From Centrapalus pauciflorus (Eukaryota; Streptophyta; Magnoliopsida; Asterales; Asteraceae): a stretch of DNA of 64,000 nucleotides. Shown here piece after piece: positions 35,165 through 48,162 of this stretch (within the stretch, counting starts at the first letter, position 1; each line of letters opens with the position of its first letter). Made by a program: the position numbers and the translations under genes. The notes beneath the pieces are model-generated. The model saw only the letters and a program-made list of their open reading frames with translations. It ran no database searches and was not told the DNA's origin. Location: positions 1 through 64,000 of the forward strand of contig JAANYP010000288.1 of assembly GCA_020465985.1 (NCBI GenBank), given 5' to 3'.

Positions 35165-35790
35165 ATGACTAAACAATTGACAGCCCTATGAATTTTTCAA
35201 TAGACCAATTAATATTCAGGCATCCATAATTGGTTCATCCTTCTTGCAGGCGTCATGAGAGAACATACAATTGAATCGAAGTTTTTAAAAATCATCTGCT
35301 CCTACTGTTACAAGACAAAAGGAAAAGAAAATGTCATTTCATTCTTAGATTACAAACATCTCTCAGGTCACCGGAGCCAGTCTCAACTGGGAAGTCCCGT
35401 TCTTACACGCATGCAAATTCTACATGGATATCATTATTAACTTTTTTTGAAATATCAACTATCAACTAAGAAAGAACCATTAGGAATAATGTGAAATGCA
35501 GCACAAGTTTTAAATAGAAATAATGAGAAATAATAGATAAACCCAGCATACGAAAATTTCATTGTGAAACAGCATAAGAACCCAAAAAGAGCTGATAGAC
35601 ATCAATTAGGTCTCCAAGCCGACAAACAGTCATATGAAACAGCAACAATAACAAGCCAAAACTACTAAAACGGTTTACAAATATATAACATTTTGATCTT
35701 CGTAAAAGGCATCAAAACTAAATGAAGCTGAAGTCATACCATGATAAACATATCCCAATTCTCCGAACAGTTAATGAGCGTGTATGAAAT
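35165..35790. other. Region downstream of CCT4, no gene
   Basis: Probably holds the CCT4 3' UTR (near 35500-35790) and unassigned spacer. No recognisable ORF on either strand. Confidence 0.35.
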
Positions 35791-37392
35791 CTACCTCACT
35801 GTAACAATGTCGTCAATCTTCAAAATCATTCGAACACACTCTGTAGCTAGGGTGATAGCGCTTGTGCTCACAAGCAGTGGTTGCACCACATTTTCCTCCA
35901 AAATGTTAGTAATTTGCCCCTTCCTCACATTAATTCCAGCATTGATCTCACCCTGTGCATGCCTGTTACGAAGCTCTGTGACTATGGTAATTGGGTTCAA
36001 ACCTGCGTTCTCAGCCAAAGTGTAAGGAACAACTTCAAGAGCCTCTGCAAAAGATCTTACACAATAACTCTCCATCCCCTGCAAAACCTTCGACCATGCA
36101 CCGAGCTGCCTCGAGAGCTCAATCTCTGGGGCACCACCACCTGCAATCAAAAACTTTTTGTTCACTAGGCACCTCACCACACATAAAGCATCATGTAAAC
36201 TCCTTTCTGCCTCATCAAGAACCAGCTGATTAGACCCACGAACAAGCACTGTTGTTGTCCTACCCACATCCTTAATTCCAGTAATCTTAACAATCTTCCC
36301 ATCTCCAAGAGAAACCTCTTCTACGACATCCGCATACCCAAGTTTTTCAGCACGGAAATGCTCAATATTTGCGATCGGTAAGCAATTCAATGTCTTGGTA
36401 ATAAACTCGATATCATCACGTTCCACGTCCTTAATCACCAAAATTTTGGCCTTGGCAAGATAATGTAGGGACAAGTCAGTAACTGCATCCCTCAATATGC
36501 TTTTCTGTATCAACAACACATTACAACCAGTAGCCTTAATTTTCTTGATCATGCCCAAAATGTAATTCCTCTCTTCCTTTAATATCCGATCCATTTGGGT
36601 ATAATCTGATACTACAATTGACTGCTCAATATCAGTTTTGGGAGGTGATATCTGGAATTGAATGACAGCAATTTTTGCATTCTCAACACGAGTAGGACCA
36701 CCAGCAGCGTGACTAACCTTCTTATCAAATACTAAACCTTTGACAAGCTCTGTATCATCAACAGTGCCTCCAAGTTTCTTCACAATTTTCACATCCCTAA
36801 GATCAACTAAATCGGGTTTTGCAGGATCGACCACAGACAAAACGGAATCTACAGCTAAAGGCGCTAAAAGCGAAGAGTACTGTGAAACTACCTTGCTGTT
36901 AAGGGAAGTGGAGGCTGATTTAATGAGAGATTCGCGGTCAGATAGCTCAACAGGAACTGCCATAGCTGTAAGAATATCGACTGCTTTCATGGAGGCTTTG
37001 TGCAGAGAATCAGATATAACAGTCGGGTGAATACCAGAATGAAGCAGCGTTTGACATTGTTTCAAAAGTGCGCCAGCGATTACTACGACGGTAGTGGTTC
37101 CGTCACCGGCGACGACGTCTTGTGACTTGGAGAGCTCAACGAGCATCTTGGCGGCGGGCTGTAGCACTTCCATCTTGTTGAGGATGGTGGCGCCGTCGTT
37201 GGTGATGATAACTTCACCGGAGGCTGTAGAAATCATCTTGTCCATTCCCTTGGGACCGAGACTGGTACGGACGGCATCTGCGACGGAGCGTGCCGATTTG
37301 ATGTTGGCCATACGGATATCGTCCTTCCGTTTGTTGTCCACGTAGCTCTCCGTCTTGGATGAGCGAGGTGCTTGAACTGCCATGGCTGCCAT
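35791..37392 (-). CDS. CCT4: CCT4, delta subunit of cytosolic chaperonin TRiC/CCT
   Basis: Intact single-exon 533-residue group II chaperonin subunit, the usual length. The eight-subunit double ring folds actin, tubulin and many other cytosolic proteins using ATP. Visible motifs: TSLGPKGMDKMI (43-54) and NDGATI (65-70) of the equatorial nucleotide site, GDGTTTVV (96-103, with the conserved Asp97), and GGGAPEIELSRQL (418-430) in the C-terminal equatorial part. The variable N-terminus (MAAMAVQAPRSSKTESYVDN) and end (KIDDIVTVR) fit plant CCT4. No frameshift or stop. A second Met at residue 4 could also start. The gene lies inside a putative Helitron-like insertion and between inverted repeats, but its coding sequence looks fully functional. 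Confidence 0.96.
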   Translation of the reverse strand: MAAMAVQAPRSSKTESYVDNKRKDDIRMANIKSARSVADAVRTSLGPKGMDKMISTASGEVIITNDGATILNKMEVLQPAAKMLVELSKSQDVVAGDGTTTVVVIAGALLKQCQTLLHSGIHPTVISDSLHKASMKAVDILTAMAVPVELSDRESLIKSASTSLNSKVVSQYSSLLAPLAVDSVLSVVDPAKPDLVDLRDVKIVKKLGGTVDDTELVKGLVFDKKVSHAAGGPTRVENAKIAVIQFQISPPKTDIEQSIVVSDYTQMDRILKEERNYILGMIKKIKATGCNVLLIQKSILRDAVTDLSLHYLAKAKILVIKDVERDDIEFITKTLNCLPIANIEHFRAEKLGYADVVEEVSLGDGKIVKITGIKDVGRTTTVLVRGSNQLVLDEAERSLHDALCVVRCLVNKKFLIAGGGAPEIELSRQLGAWSKVLQGMESYCVRSFAEALEVVPYTLAENAGLNPITIVTELRNRHAQGEINAGINVRKGQITNILEENVVQPLLVSTSAITLATECVRMILKIDDIVTVR

Positions 37393-38270
37393 TGCTCTAA
37401 GAATCTCAACTGCAGATTTGAGGAGTGATAGAAACCCTCACTGTGTGTTGTCGATGGGAAACTTTTCAAAGAAAAATTTTAGAGAAAAAAACGCTGCAAT
37501 TTCATTTATTCTCATTTTCTTTTCATTCAAAAAAAAAAAAAAACGATAACTAATTTATTTTTTTATTTCTATTTTTATTTCATTGTTAAAAAAAAATTTA
37601 ACTGTAACTAATGTAATACCCGTGTGTTGTTCGGGTTAAACATTCTTTAAGAATACTATACTTCAGATTAAAACTTTTTTGCATTAACATACATACAATT
37701 ATATTTTTTATATTGACATACATGTAATTCATAAAATATATTACTTAATCATAACAACTTTAAATTGATTGTACAAATATTTACGAAGGATAGATACATG
37801 TTAATAAATTACTAAAGTATGTTTTTCTTATATAAGAATATATGTTTATTATTGGCTACTAAATTAGTTGGTAAAACGAAACCATTAAAACAAAATGTTT
37901 AAGAACTTAATCATCTAAATAGAAAATTATATTGGGTTAATTCCGATATTAGGTAGGTTACAAAAAAAAAAAAATCAAGGTTACTTCTTTGTTGACATGT
38001 CATATATACATATTGAATAAATAAAAATAGTTTAAGAACTTAAAATATTTGATCATTGATGTTGTTGATTTTATACAGATTTTTCTTTGCATATCTCCCT
38101 CGTTGAATTGTCTTTTGATAGCTAAACTTTCAAATTCGATACTGAAATGAAGTAATTTTGTTTCCAAAGGTTTGTAGCGGACATTTACGAATCTTGTAGA
38201 GAAACCCTAGCAGTGAGGAGTGGCGTTGCGCGTACCCTTGGAAATGGAAATGAAAAATCCAAATAGATCA
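37393..38270. other. Upstream region of CCT4
   Basis: 37393-37510 is the likely leader/proximal promoter. An A-run lies near 37530. 37615-37650 holds CCCGTGTGTTGTTCGGG, a short stem-loop of Helitron-like form. 38195-38250 has AGAAACCCTAGC and a GC-normal stretch that could be leader of another transcript. No ORF. Confidence 0.35.
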
Positions 38271-38656
38271 TCATCACATACAAGATCAGGAGGCTAACTC
38301 ATTAGTAATCTAGTGTCTCCAAGAAGTTTGGTATGATGGAACTAGTACTATATGGAATATGGATATAGCAGGCATCATATAGTACCTCGAGTATTTTTTT
38401 TCACCACTGTAATATGAGATATTTTTACAATTAAAACCTCTGACCATTTTCATTGCATAAAAAACTCTCAACCAATAAAATCTCAAATAAATGGGATATT
38501 ACCGGCTACATCCGATAGATACTCACCAGCTACCGGTGACCACTAGAATTTTGACGAAAAAGTAAATTCTAAAGGGTTCCTTGGACAAGAGGGTTCATCG
38601 GACAAGTGCTCAGTAGATTGCAACTGGTTCATCGGGTTGCAAGTCTTTTCTTTTTT
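38271..38656 (-). repeat. Right arm of inverted repeat around CCT4
   Basis: From ACATACAAGATCAGGAGGCT to CATCGGGTTGCAAGTCTT; the inverse of 33312-33704. It stops about 60 bp before the proposed 5' end of the surrounding insertion. Confidence 0.85.
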
Positions 38657-39035
38657 TGATAAAAGTGTTTTTTTTTATAAGTTTTAGTCGGTAGAGTTTT
38701 TTTGTGCATCGAGATATGATTAGGGGTTTTAATACTAATGATATTTATTAATTAATATATCTTATTATAATTAGTTCATGTATAAATAATTTAAACAAAA
38801 AAAAAATCATTAATAACGTTTAAGTTTATTATTAGTATTGTCTTTATTATTTCAATTACTAGTTAAAAAAATCTTTTAAACATTGTTTGTAGTGATTTTG
38901 TGGGATTTAACTATCTAAATATAATCTTATATTAAAAAGTACTTTGAATTAAAAGTTTTAATTTAATATTAAAATAATAATTAACATTTGTTAATAGTAG
39001 AAGTGTCACTTGACATCTTTAATAGTATTTATAAA

Positions 39036-39043
39036 TTTTTAAT

Positions 39044-39077
<34 letters not shown>

Positions 39078-40898
39078 TCATATATATATGTTTTTGTATG
39101 CACAAGGCTAAAGTTATAACAAAACCACTTCCATCATTAAAATACAAATATAATTTTTCATGAAACTCAACATACTCTCTTAAATGTCAGGTATCACATT
39201 CACATTTTATGAAAAAAAAAATACAATATATTATATTTAAAATAAAATAAAATAAAAGAATGAATACAATTTATTATTTTTAAATCTAAAATTATCAACA
39301 AATAATTAACTATATCCAATAGTTTGTTATTATCTGATGTCACTCGTCATCACTATCTTTTTGACATCTAAAAATTTAATAATTTAGTACCTAATCTAAG
39401 TTCAAATTAATTATATATACATTTTATGTTATTAAATTTTTATTAAAAATATTTACGTTATACTTGTTTGAAGTTGAAAGGTACAAAGTAAATAGTAGAA
39501 ACATATTTATTAACATTTCAGATTAATAAATATTTTATGTGTTTATTAGTATGAATCGAATTAAATTTAATTCAAATTTTATCCCAACTATGCTTATTTG
39601 TATATCTAACTATAAAATTATTTTATGTGTTTATAGACTTATTAAAATATATTAAAAACAAATACACATAAAACAAAATAATTAGTTTTTAAAAAGTTAA
39701 AGGTAATTGGTAAAAATATATTCAATGACATGTTATTTATTATAATAAAATATACAATTTAAGTAAGTTATTTACACATTTTGTGTAAATAATTTTATTA
39801 AAAATATTCATATGATACGTGAATCCATAAACTAGTCTTTGCATCGTGATATTCTGATCAAAAAATAATAAAATAAGAGAAATTTAAATATGTGACATTA
39901 ATTTTGAGTTATTGTAAGTTTTAAAGGAAGTTAAATCAATCTAAAATAATAAAATATAACTACACTCGAAACTCATAAAATATTAGTTATAAAGCAATGT
40001 ATGTCAAAGACATAAAATTTTTTTTTTAAAAATAGATCTTTTTTACTTTAAAAAATGTTTGGGTTTGTTTGATAAAAATTAACCCGAGCTGGTGTTTAAA
40101 CTGAAAAACTAGAACTGAACTTCGAGCTTATCATAGCAAACACATTTTAATAAATGTGTTCGGTAAAGTAATTGGATCAAAAAAAAAATTATCGATATAA
40201 AAACGCATATAAATATATAGAAATCATCATTAATCAAGGTTATATTGAGATGATGTTATTTTGTACAAGTTTAAGTGAATTCTAAACATCTACTTTATGG
40301 CTTAAGAATGTATTATTTTAATAAGTTTCTGGACAAAATGTTTATCCAAACACAACTTTGGATAATAATATTTATTATTTTTTGATTTTTGAATGTCATA
40401 AAGTTAATATCTAATAAACTCTCGTAACCCACATGTCAGATTAACCTTAAACACATACAAAATTTTGAAATGTGACATGTGAATTTAAATTAGAAATGCA
40501 AGTTTCTGAACTTTTAGATATCCAAAATTTTTCGATAATTCGAATCTGTTTTTTAGATTTTAAAATATATTATATCCTTATTTTTAACACCTTGCAATAA
40601 AAGTGAGTATGGTGCGATTTTTGTAATTAACCAACACTGAAACTTCGGTTTTCAGAACCTGAAAACTGCGTGGGTATAGTTTTTTGTGATTCGCTTTTAC
40701 GTTTTTCTTAAATGGATTTGTGGTTTTTTTTTCATTTTACTTGTTTAACTATCTTAAACCTTAAAACTGTTTTCTTTTAAAATTTACATTTAATAATTAA
40801 ACAAAAAATTAATGCATTAATGAAAATATTTGAAACATTTTTAATATTCCGTTAGTCGTACATAATTTATTAAAAACTTGAAATAACAAACTTAAACA
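39036..40898. other. Gene-free AT-rich spacer
   Basis: Short (TA)n at 39048-39075. The rest is over 75% AT by eye, with only chance ORFs. Parts look like eroded Helitron sequence (for example CATGAATCCATAAACTAGTC-like near 39820), but no element could be bounded. Confidence 0.45.
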
Positions 40899-41212
40899 TC
40901 TATCTATTCTATTATAAGAGTAACTAGAGTGTCACTTGGCGTTTAACTACGCTGTCACTTGACGAAGCTTGTATTTGACACGTGTACTATATAATTTTTT
41001 TTGTTTAAATAATTAATTAAAAGTTATTTATAGTTACCATGTTTTAAGGATTCTATTAACAACCTTGGTTTGATAGAATCATATTTCAATGGTTGATATA
41101 CGAGACTTGCAAAATGAAAATTCAAATTTCTAAGGGTTGACATTAATTATTAATAAAGCTAAGGTTTATTGTATCTCAATTATGTATTGTCGTTAATTAT
41201 AAATAACACTAA
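40899..41212 (+). mobile_element. Helitron, 5' part, cut by a MITE
   Basis: Starts TCTATCTATTCTATTATAAG after an A, then AGTAACTAGAGTGTCACTTG. Homologous to 19803-20286 in reverse. It stops at 41212 where GGGGCGTTTGGTTCG begins; no 3' end was found beyond the nested elements. Confidence 0.6.
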
Positions 41213-41383
41213 GGGGCGTTTGGTTCGAATTTTTTTTTCTCTGGGATTTGCATTTTGTCAAAGGATTTGCATTATGCAGTATTTGCATTTGTCAGGATTT
41301 TGTCAAAGAATTTGCATTATCTTATAGAAAAAATTTGTTAATCTGAAAAATGCAAGGTAACTGAGATTTAAAATAGTAGGGGG

Positions 41384-41897
41384 TAGGGATGTAAACGGTT
41401 CCGGAACCGGACCGAACAGATTTAACCGAAGCCGAAATATTAAAGATTGTAAGAACCGATAACCGAACCAATAATTGTAATGCGGTTCCGATCTGGTTCA
41501 GTTATGGTACGGGTATTTCGGGTACGGAACCGATTAGAACCTAAAATTGAAAAACATATATAATTCTACGTATTTATATCTGGATATAAACAAAAAAACA
41601 TGAAAATAAAATATTGTTCATATAAATTATGTAGTTTCACCATTCTAAAACATTGTTCCAACAAATAATCTTTTCGGTTTTCACATTGTGGCCTTTTAAA
41701 TCATTGCTTGATTGCATGTTATGAGTTTTTCAAATTATTGGTTCCATACCCGATAAAACCGATACCCGCAGAATCAATAACTGAAAATTAAAGATTATAA
41801 GAACGGATAACCGAACCGAATATTATAAATCGGTTTCAATCAGTTCCGGTTTGGTTCCAATTTCGGTTCGGTTTTTCGGTCATTCCACACATCCCTA
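41384..41897. mobile_element. hAT-type MITE A
   Basis: Starts TAGGGATGTAAACGGTTCCG, ends CACACATCCCTA. The left duplication GTAGGGGG is at 41376-41383. The right copy is split into GTAGG (41898-41902) and GGG (42558-42560) by element B; removing B restores GTAGGGGG exactly. 514 bp; GGTTCGGTT-rich ends. Confidence 0.85.
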
Positions 41898-41902
41898 GTA
41901 GG

Positions 41903-42549
41903 TAGGAGTGTTCATGGATGGTTAATCGAAACCGAAATCGCATTTCGGATGGTTAACCGGAGATACCGGTTCGATGATTTCGTGAACCTAAACCTAAACC
42001 TAAAAAACCGGTTAACCGATTTCGGTTTGGTTATTCGGTTAACCAATTAACCGTTTTTTTATTTAATTAATTAATTTTTAAATTATAGAACTTCAAAAAT
42101 TAGTTCCTAAAAACTAAAAATGTCTAAGATAATAAAAGGGATGAATAAAACTATAAGTAATCTATATAGTATCTTTAAAAGATTGGACATTATCTTTAAA
42201 ATTATAATAAAAACAAGAAAACAATTTTATAATTTTCTAAATTAAATTGTTCAAGTGTAAATTTTGTTGTTTTGAATTTAAAAATTAATGTATACTGATA
42301 GATAAGTTAAAATTTTAAATTATTGTTGGGATAAATGTTAATATTTATAAGTATAAAAGTTAAAATATATAAAATTATATTTATTTCGGTTTTTCGGTTA
42401 ACCGTTTGCACAGAAATCGTGAACCTAAACCGAAGTTTTTTCCCGGTTCGGTTAACCAAACCGAAAATAATAGAAGAATCAGTTCGGTTAACCTTAAAAT
42501 CGGAACGGTTTTTCCGTTTTTCGGTTTCGGAATTTTTTGAACACCCCTA
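41903..42549. mobile_element. hAT-type MITE B, inserted at the edge of A
   Basis: Starts TAGGAGTGTTCATGGATGG, ends TTTGAACACCCCTA. Flanked by CTAGTAGG at 41895-41902 and 42550-42557. 647 bp. ORFs in it (42335-42578) are by-products of the GGTTAACCG repeats. Confidence 0.85.
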
Positions 42550-42564
42550 CTAGTAGGGGGAGGC

Positions 42565-42712
42565 TGTAACATCCTCAAAATTTATATAATAATTTAACCA
42601 TTAATTATACACTCAACTAATGAATTGAATGATTTATTTATGTTAAACAATATGTAAATGTTGAAAATTTTATCATTTAAGAGAAAATATGTTAATGTTA
42701 AATTACAATGGG

Positions 42713-42798
<86 letters not shown>

Positions 42799-45220
42799 TC
42801 TGGTTAACTCATACACTATTATAATTCCCTCATATTAATGGTATTAATTCAATATATTACATTTCCAAATGAATTGTATTAGTTGTCTAATTATGATATG
42901 AAGTAAAATCTTAGCCTCATGCTTTATCCACTTGTACTATATGTCTCATGCCTTGTAAATTGGCAATTTATAGGAATATGTATAAATCCTTTAAGCTGAA
43001 GGTACAAGTGGTTTATGCAATTGAGGGGTTTAAAAGTGAAAATACATATGAAGTTTGGGCTGGGAATTTAATTTGCAACACATAAAGGGGGGTTAATTGC
43101 AAGAATTGTATGTACTAAACCCCCAACCGTGGGTTTTCTTCTCCTCTCCATTTCTTTGTTCTCAAACTTTCTCTGCACATACATCTTGAGAAGGAGAGTT
43201 AGGGCTGGAGTTGAAGCCATGCTGAACTCACTAGGAGATTGAAGAATCGGAACAACTAATCACAATTAAACTCAAGGTATACTCTTCTTCCCATGGTGTG
43301 CCTTTCCTTCTCCCTTCCCTTAACTTAGTAGCCCTATGGAGCTATGATGGTGAGTTAAAGGTAGGGAGAAATTAAAGAGTTTGATGGTAAATAAACAATT
43401 AGTAGTATGATTTCTGGAGTTGTCAACTCCATGCAAACAAGAATTCAAAGAAATGGAGTTTTTCTACAAATATTTGATTGAATGGAATTTTGAATGATTC
43501 AAGTATGTAATTGTGTTAAAGTAAGCTACCTTATATTAGTATATGTTTATATGTATCAAGTATAGCATAGAAACATGTTTGAAGGAGTTTTGTATGGTGA
43601 AAAATTGGGTTTGGAACGAAGTTATCACGAGCAGAGTATCAAAAATTGTTCCAGCATGTTTTGACTCGTCGAGTCACTCTCATATATGGCCATTTATAAA
43701 GTTGTAGCCCTATGTGTCCTCTTCGTATGGGCTCTTGAATCACCTAAATCCGAGTTCGTATGAAAAAGTTATGGCCAAAATACTAAAGTAGTGCGAGTTA
43801 GACACTTTTCTTCGTTTCATCTTGATTTAGTTCGTCTACGAACGCCGAATGGAAAATCATGTTTGTGTGAAATAACTTAAGTACATTACATGATAATTAT
43901 ATATTGATATAACACCAAAGCTCATCTAAAAGTTTATAAAACACAATAAAAGGCGCAACGGTGACCGGTGAATTTGGAAACTTAAACCAAAAACGCTTAA
44001 ACACTTCAAATTACTTCCAAACCTTACGATATACTATTATAAGCTAATGAATACCTTGAATATCATTATTTGATAGGTTTGAAGCTGAAAGAAGTGCCGG
44101 TTGTCGGTTCGGGGCGTTAAGTGGCTTATTGGCCGTATTGAGCATTAAAGGCTATTATAGCCTATTGTACTGTGAGTTCTAGTATTGATGTGTGTGTTGC
44201 ATACATAATTACATGTTATTTTATTAATGACATTGTGCATATCTATTTGGCATCATCCTCTTATATGATCCATTGCACTGATTTTATTATACTGCCCTAT
44301 TGGCGGTTCATTACTTGATCATGGCCTATGGCCAGTATACCTTAATTGATACCCCATTATACACGTCAGCATGTTCATTATGCTTTGATTCCTTCTTCAT
44401 ACATATCATGGTTTTTATGCTACACATGATGATTATTCATTTCATGTTCATATGATTACTCTTGATTAACCCCTTTGTGAGTTATGCTCATTTATCATTG
44501 GCCTCACCGGATATCCAGGTTATCATTATTATTATCAAGCGCCTTACTTTGTGTTTGTGCGTATAAATTCCTACACCACATGAGCTCGTGGGTAGGTGGC
44601 CGGACTTCGGGCGCCGGTTGGAGTTGCGCAGCTGGACATAGATTCACAGCTGGGGCAACGGCGGGTAGCGGGTCATGTACCGCAACCTATGCAAATTAAT
44701 GGGCTATGCCCACACCATTTTTTATTAAAAGATATTGCACTTGTCATTTCATAATAATTTTATCATTTATACATGTCGTATGTTGTGCACTCCATATCGA
44801 TCTAGTAACTCACTTAGCAAATTTTATTTGCTAACCCCTCACTTTTATATACCTCAGGTGGATTAGTAAAGGCAAGGTGATTGCTGACCCTAGTCCTAGA
44901 GTTTAAACGGACCGCAATTGAAGTCTTGACATTCGGTAAAAGTTAATTTAATATTGTGATACTTTCGGGTAGTGTGTCTACCAACACACTTAGATGTGTA
45001 CATATAGACACCCAATGTCTTTGATGGATGATAGTTGTTGTAACTATTTATAATTATCTTGTAAATTTACTTTACATTCCAAATCATGGTTTATAACTAA
45101 ACAGGGATATTGACCTCGTGCGAACGGGTCATGCCCATTTTTCTTTAAAAAAATTATGTTAATTATAATTAATTTACTGCAACCCCATTTTTATTATATT
45201 AAGTTGAAATGGGTGTTTCA
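42565..45220 (+). mobile_element. LTR of a Ty3/gypsy-like retrotransposon (Tekay/Del style)
   Basis: 2656 bp from TGTAACATCCTCAAAATT to GGGTGTTTCA, followed after 3 nt by a Met-tRNA primer-binding site. A TGTAACA start, length above 2.5 kb and this site fit plant Tekay/Del chromoviruses by general knowledge. A (TA)n of about 40 units lies at 42717-42795. After about 350 nt of leader (to 45580) the element breaks off; no gag-pol and no second LTR in the window. No matching 5-bp duplication visible. Confidence 0.6.
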
Positions 45221-45223
45221 CTT

Positions 45224-45235
45224 TGGTATCAGAGG
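45224..45235 (+). other. tRNA-Met primer-binding site
   Basis: TGGTATCAGAGG against the canonical plant TGGTATCAGAGC, placed 3 nt after the CA end of the LTR. It sets the orientation (5' LTR, plus strand). Confidence 0.75.
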
Positions 45236-45559
45236 CGATGTTCATTGCATGAGTATAGTCGACGATACTCTACTATGAGCTCGGTTTCAGATGCTTGTAT
45301 TGGCCGCATCGGCAACACTATTATAACATAAGCTAAGTTATGATTTGGCCTAGGACGGGTACGGGTTAGGATGATAATAATATCAACCATATACTTAATG
45401 CGTGTATGTACGCTTAATGTCATTCAGCTTGATGGCTGGACATATTGAACTAACTCCCAATATGGGAATTGATTTTAAATTATGAAAAAAGGCATACAGT
45501 GAAGAGTGCATTATGGAGGTATTACTAATGTCTCGTGATATAAATTCTCAAGTGAGAAC

Positions 45560-45897
45560 CTTAAATACCTTGTATATTAAAGGTTATAATAATAATAATT
45601 TCCTTTATTATACATAATAATAATAATTTCCACAACTAATTCAAATTTTTACATTTGGGTCTAAAAATGATTATTATACATAATAGTGATTGATATTTAT
45701 TTTAGGTAAACATTAATTTTAAATGTTACAAAATCTAATTTATTACTAATTAATTAATGAAAAAAATAAAGTCAAAATTTAATGCAATTAAGTTAAGGTG
45801 TTGAATTTGGAAAAAGAGGTGAAAAAATAAAATTTTCTTGTATTGTAAAAGTGACATATGACATGAATTGGTTTGTTTTATTATAATATATTGGTTA
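45560..45897 (-). repeat. Helitron-like repeat, inverse copy of window start
   Basis: Reverse complement of 1-280, for example GGTAAACATTAATTTTAAAT and CAAAATCTAATTTATTACTA. A third, partial copy lies near 46310-46500 (AATTTAATGTAATTAAGTTA). AT-rich, non-coding. Confidence 0.55.

Positions 45898-48162
<2,265 letters not shown>

Larger units (their letters stand above)
30995..38719 (-). mobile_element. Putative 7.7-kb Helitron-like insertion containing CCT4
   Basis: Minus-strand 3' end at 30995: ACGGGTACACTACTAG followed by T, with stem CCGT/ACGG just inside; the terminal region resembles that of the unit at 1276. Minus-strand 5' end at 38719: TCATATCTCGATGCAC, after an A. The host on either side is the two halves of one older Helitron. 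Contents: direct repeats (31450-32521), inverted repeats (33312-33704 and 38271-38656), two hAT MITEs and the intact CCT4 gene. No Rep/helicase. The 3' end is well supported; the 5' end is inferred from where host homology resumes. Confidence 0.45.
30966..39035 (-). mobile_element. Older Helitron split by a 7.7-kb insertion
   Basis: The left piece 30966-30994 (CTAGTATATTAACTTGTGTA, TTACATGGA) matches the 3' end of the copy at 30503. The right piece 38720-39035 (GTTTTAATACTAATGATATT ... AGTGTCACTTGACATCTTTA) matches the rest of that copy. Together they make one element of about 345 bp, with a small internal gap of about 35 nt relative to the reference. Everything between is the insertion at 30995-38719. 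Confidence 0.5.
41213..42564. mobile_element. Harbinger-type MITE with nested insertions, right part lost
   Basis: Begins GGGGCGTTTGGTTCG. Matches the element at 10020 (GCATTATGCAGTATTTGCAT, AACTGAGATTTAAAAT, AGGGGGAGGC). It is interrupted at 41384-42560 by two hAT elements and then cut at 42564 by an LTR. Confidence 0.65.

Noticed and set aside
35741..37345. Several plus-strand ORFs of 80-96 residues
   Set aside because: Antisense shadows of CCT4.
42335..42578. ORFs of 65-72 residues on both strands
   Set aside because: Products of GGTTAACCG-type repeats inside a hAT MITE.
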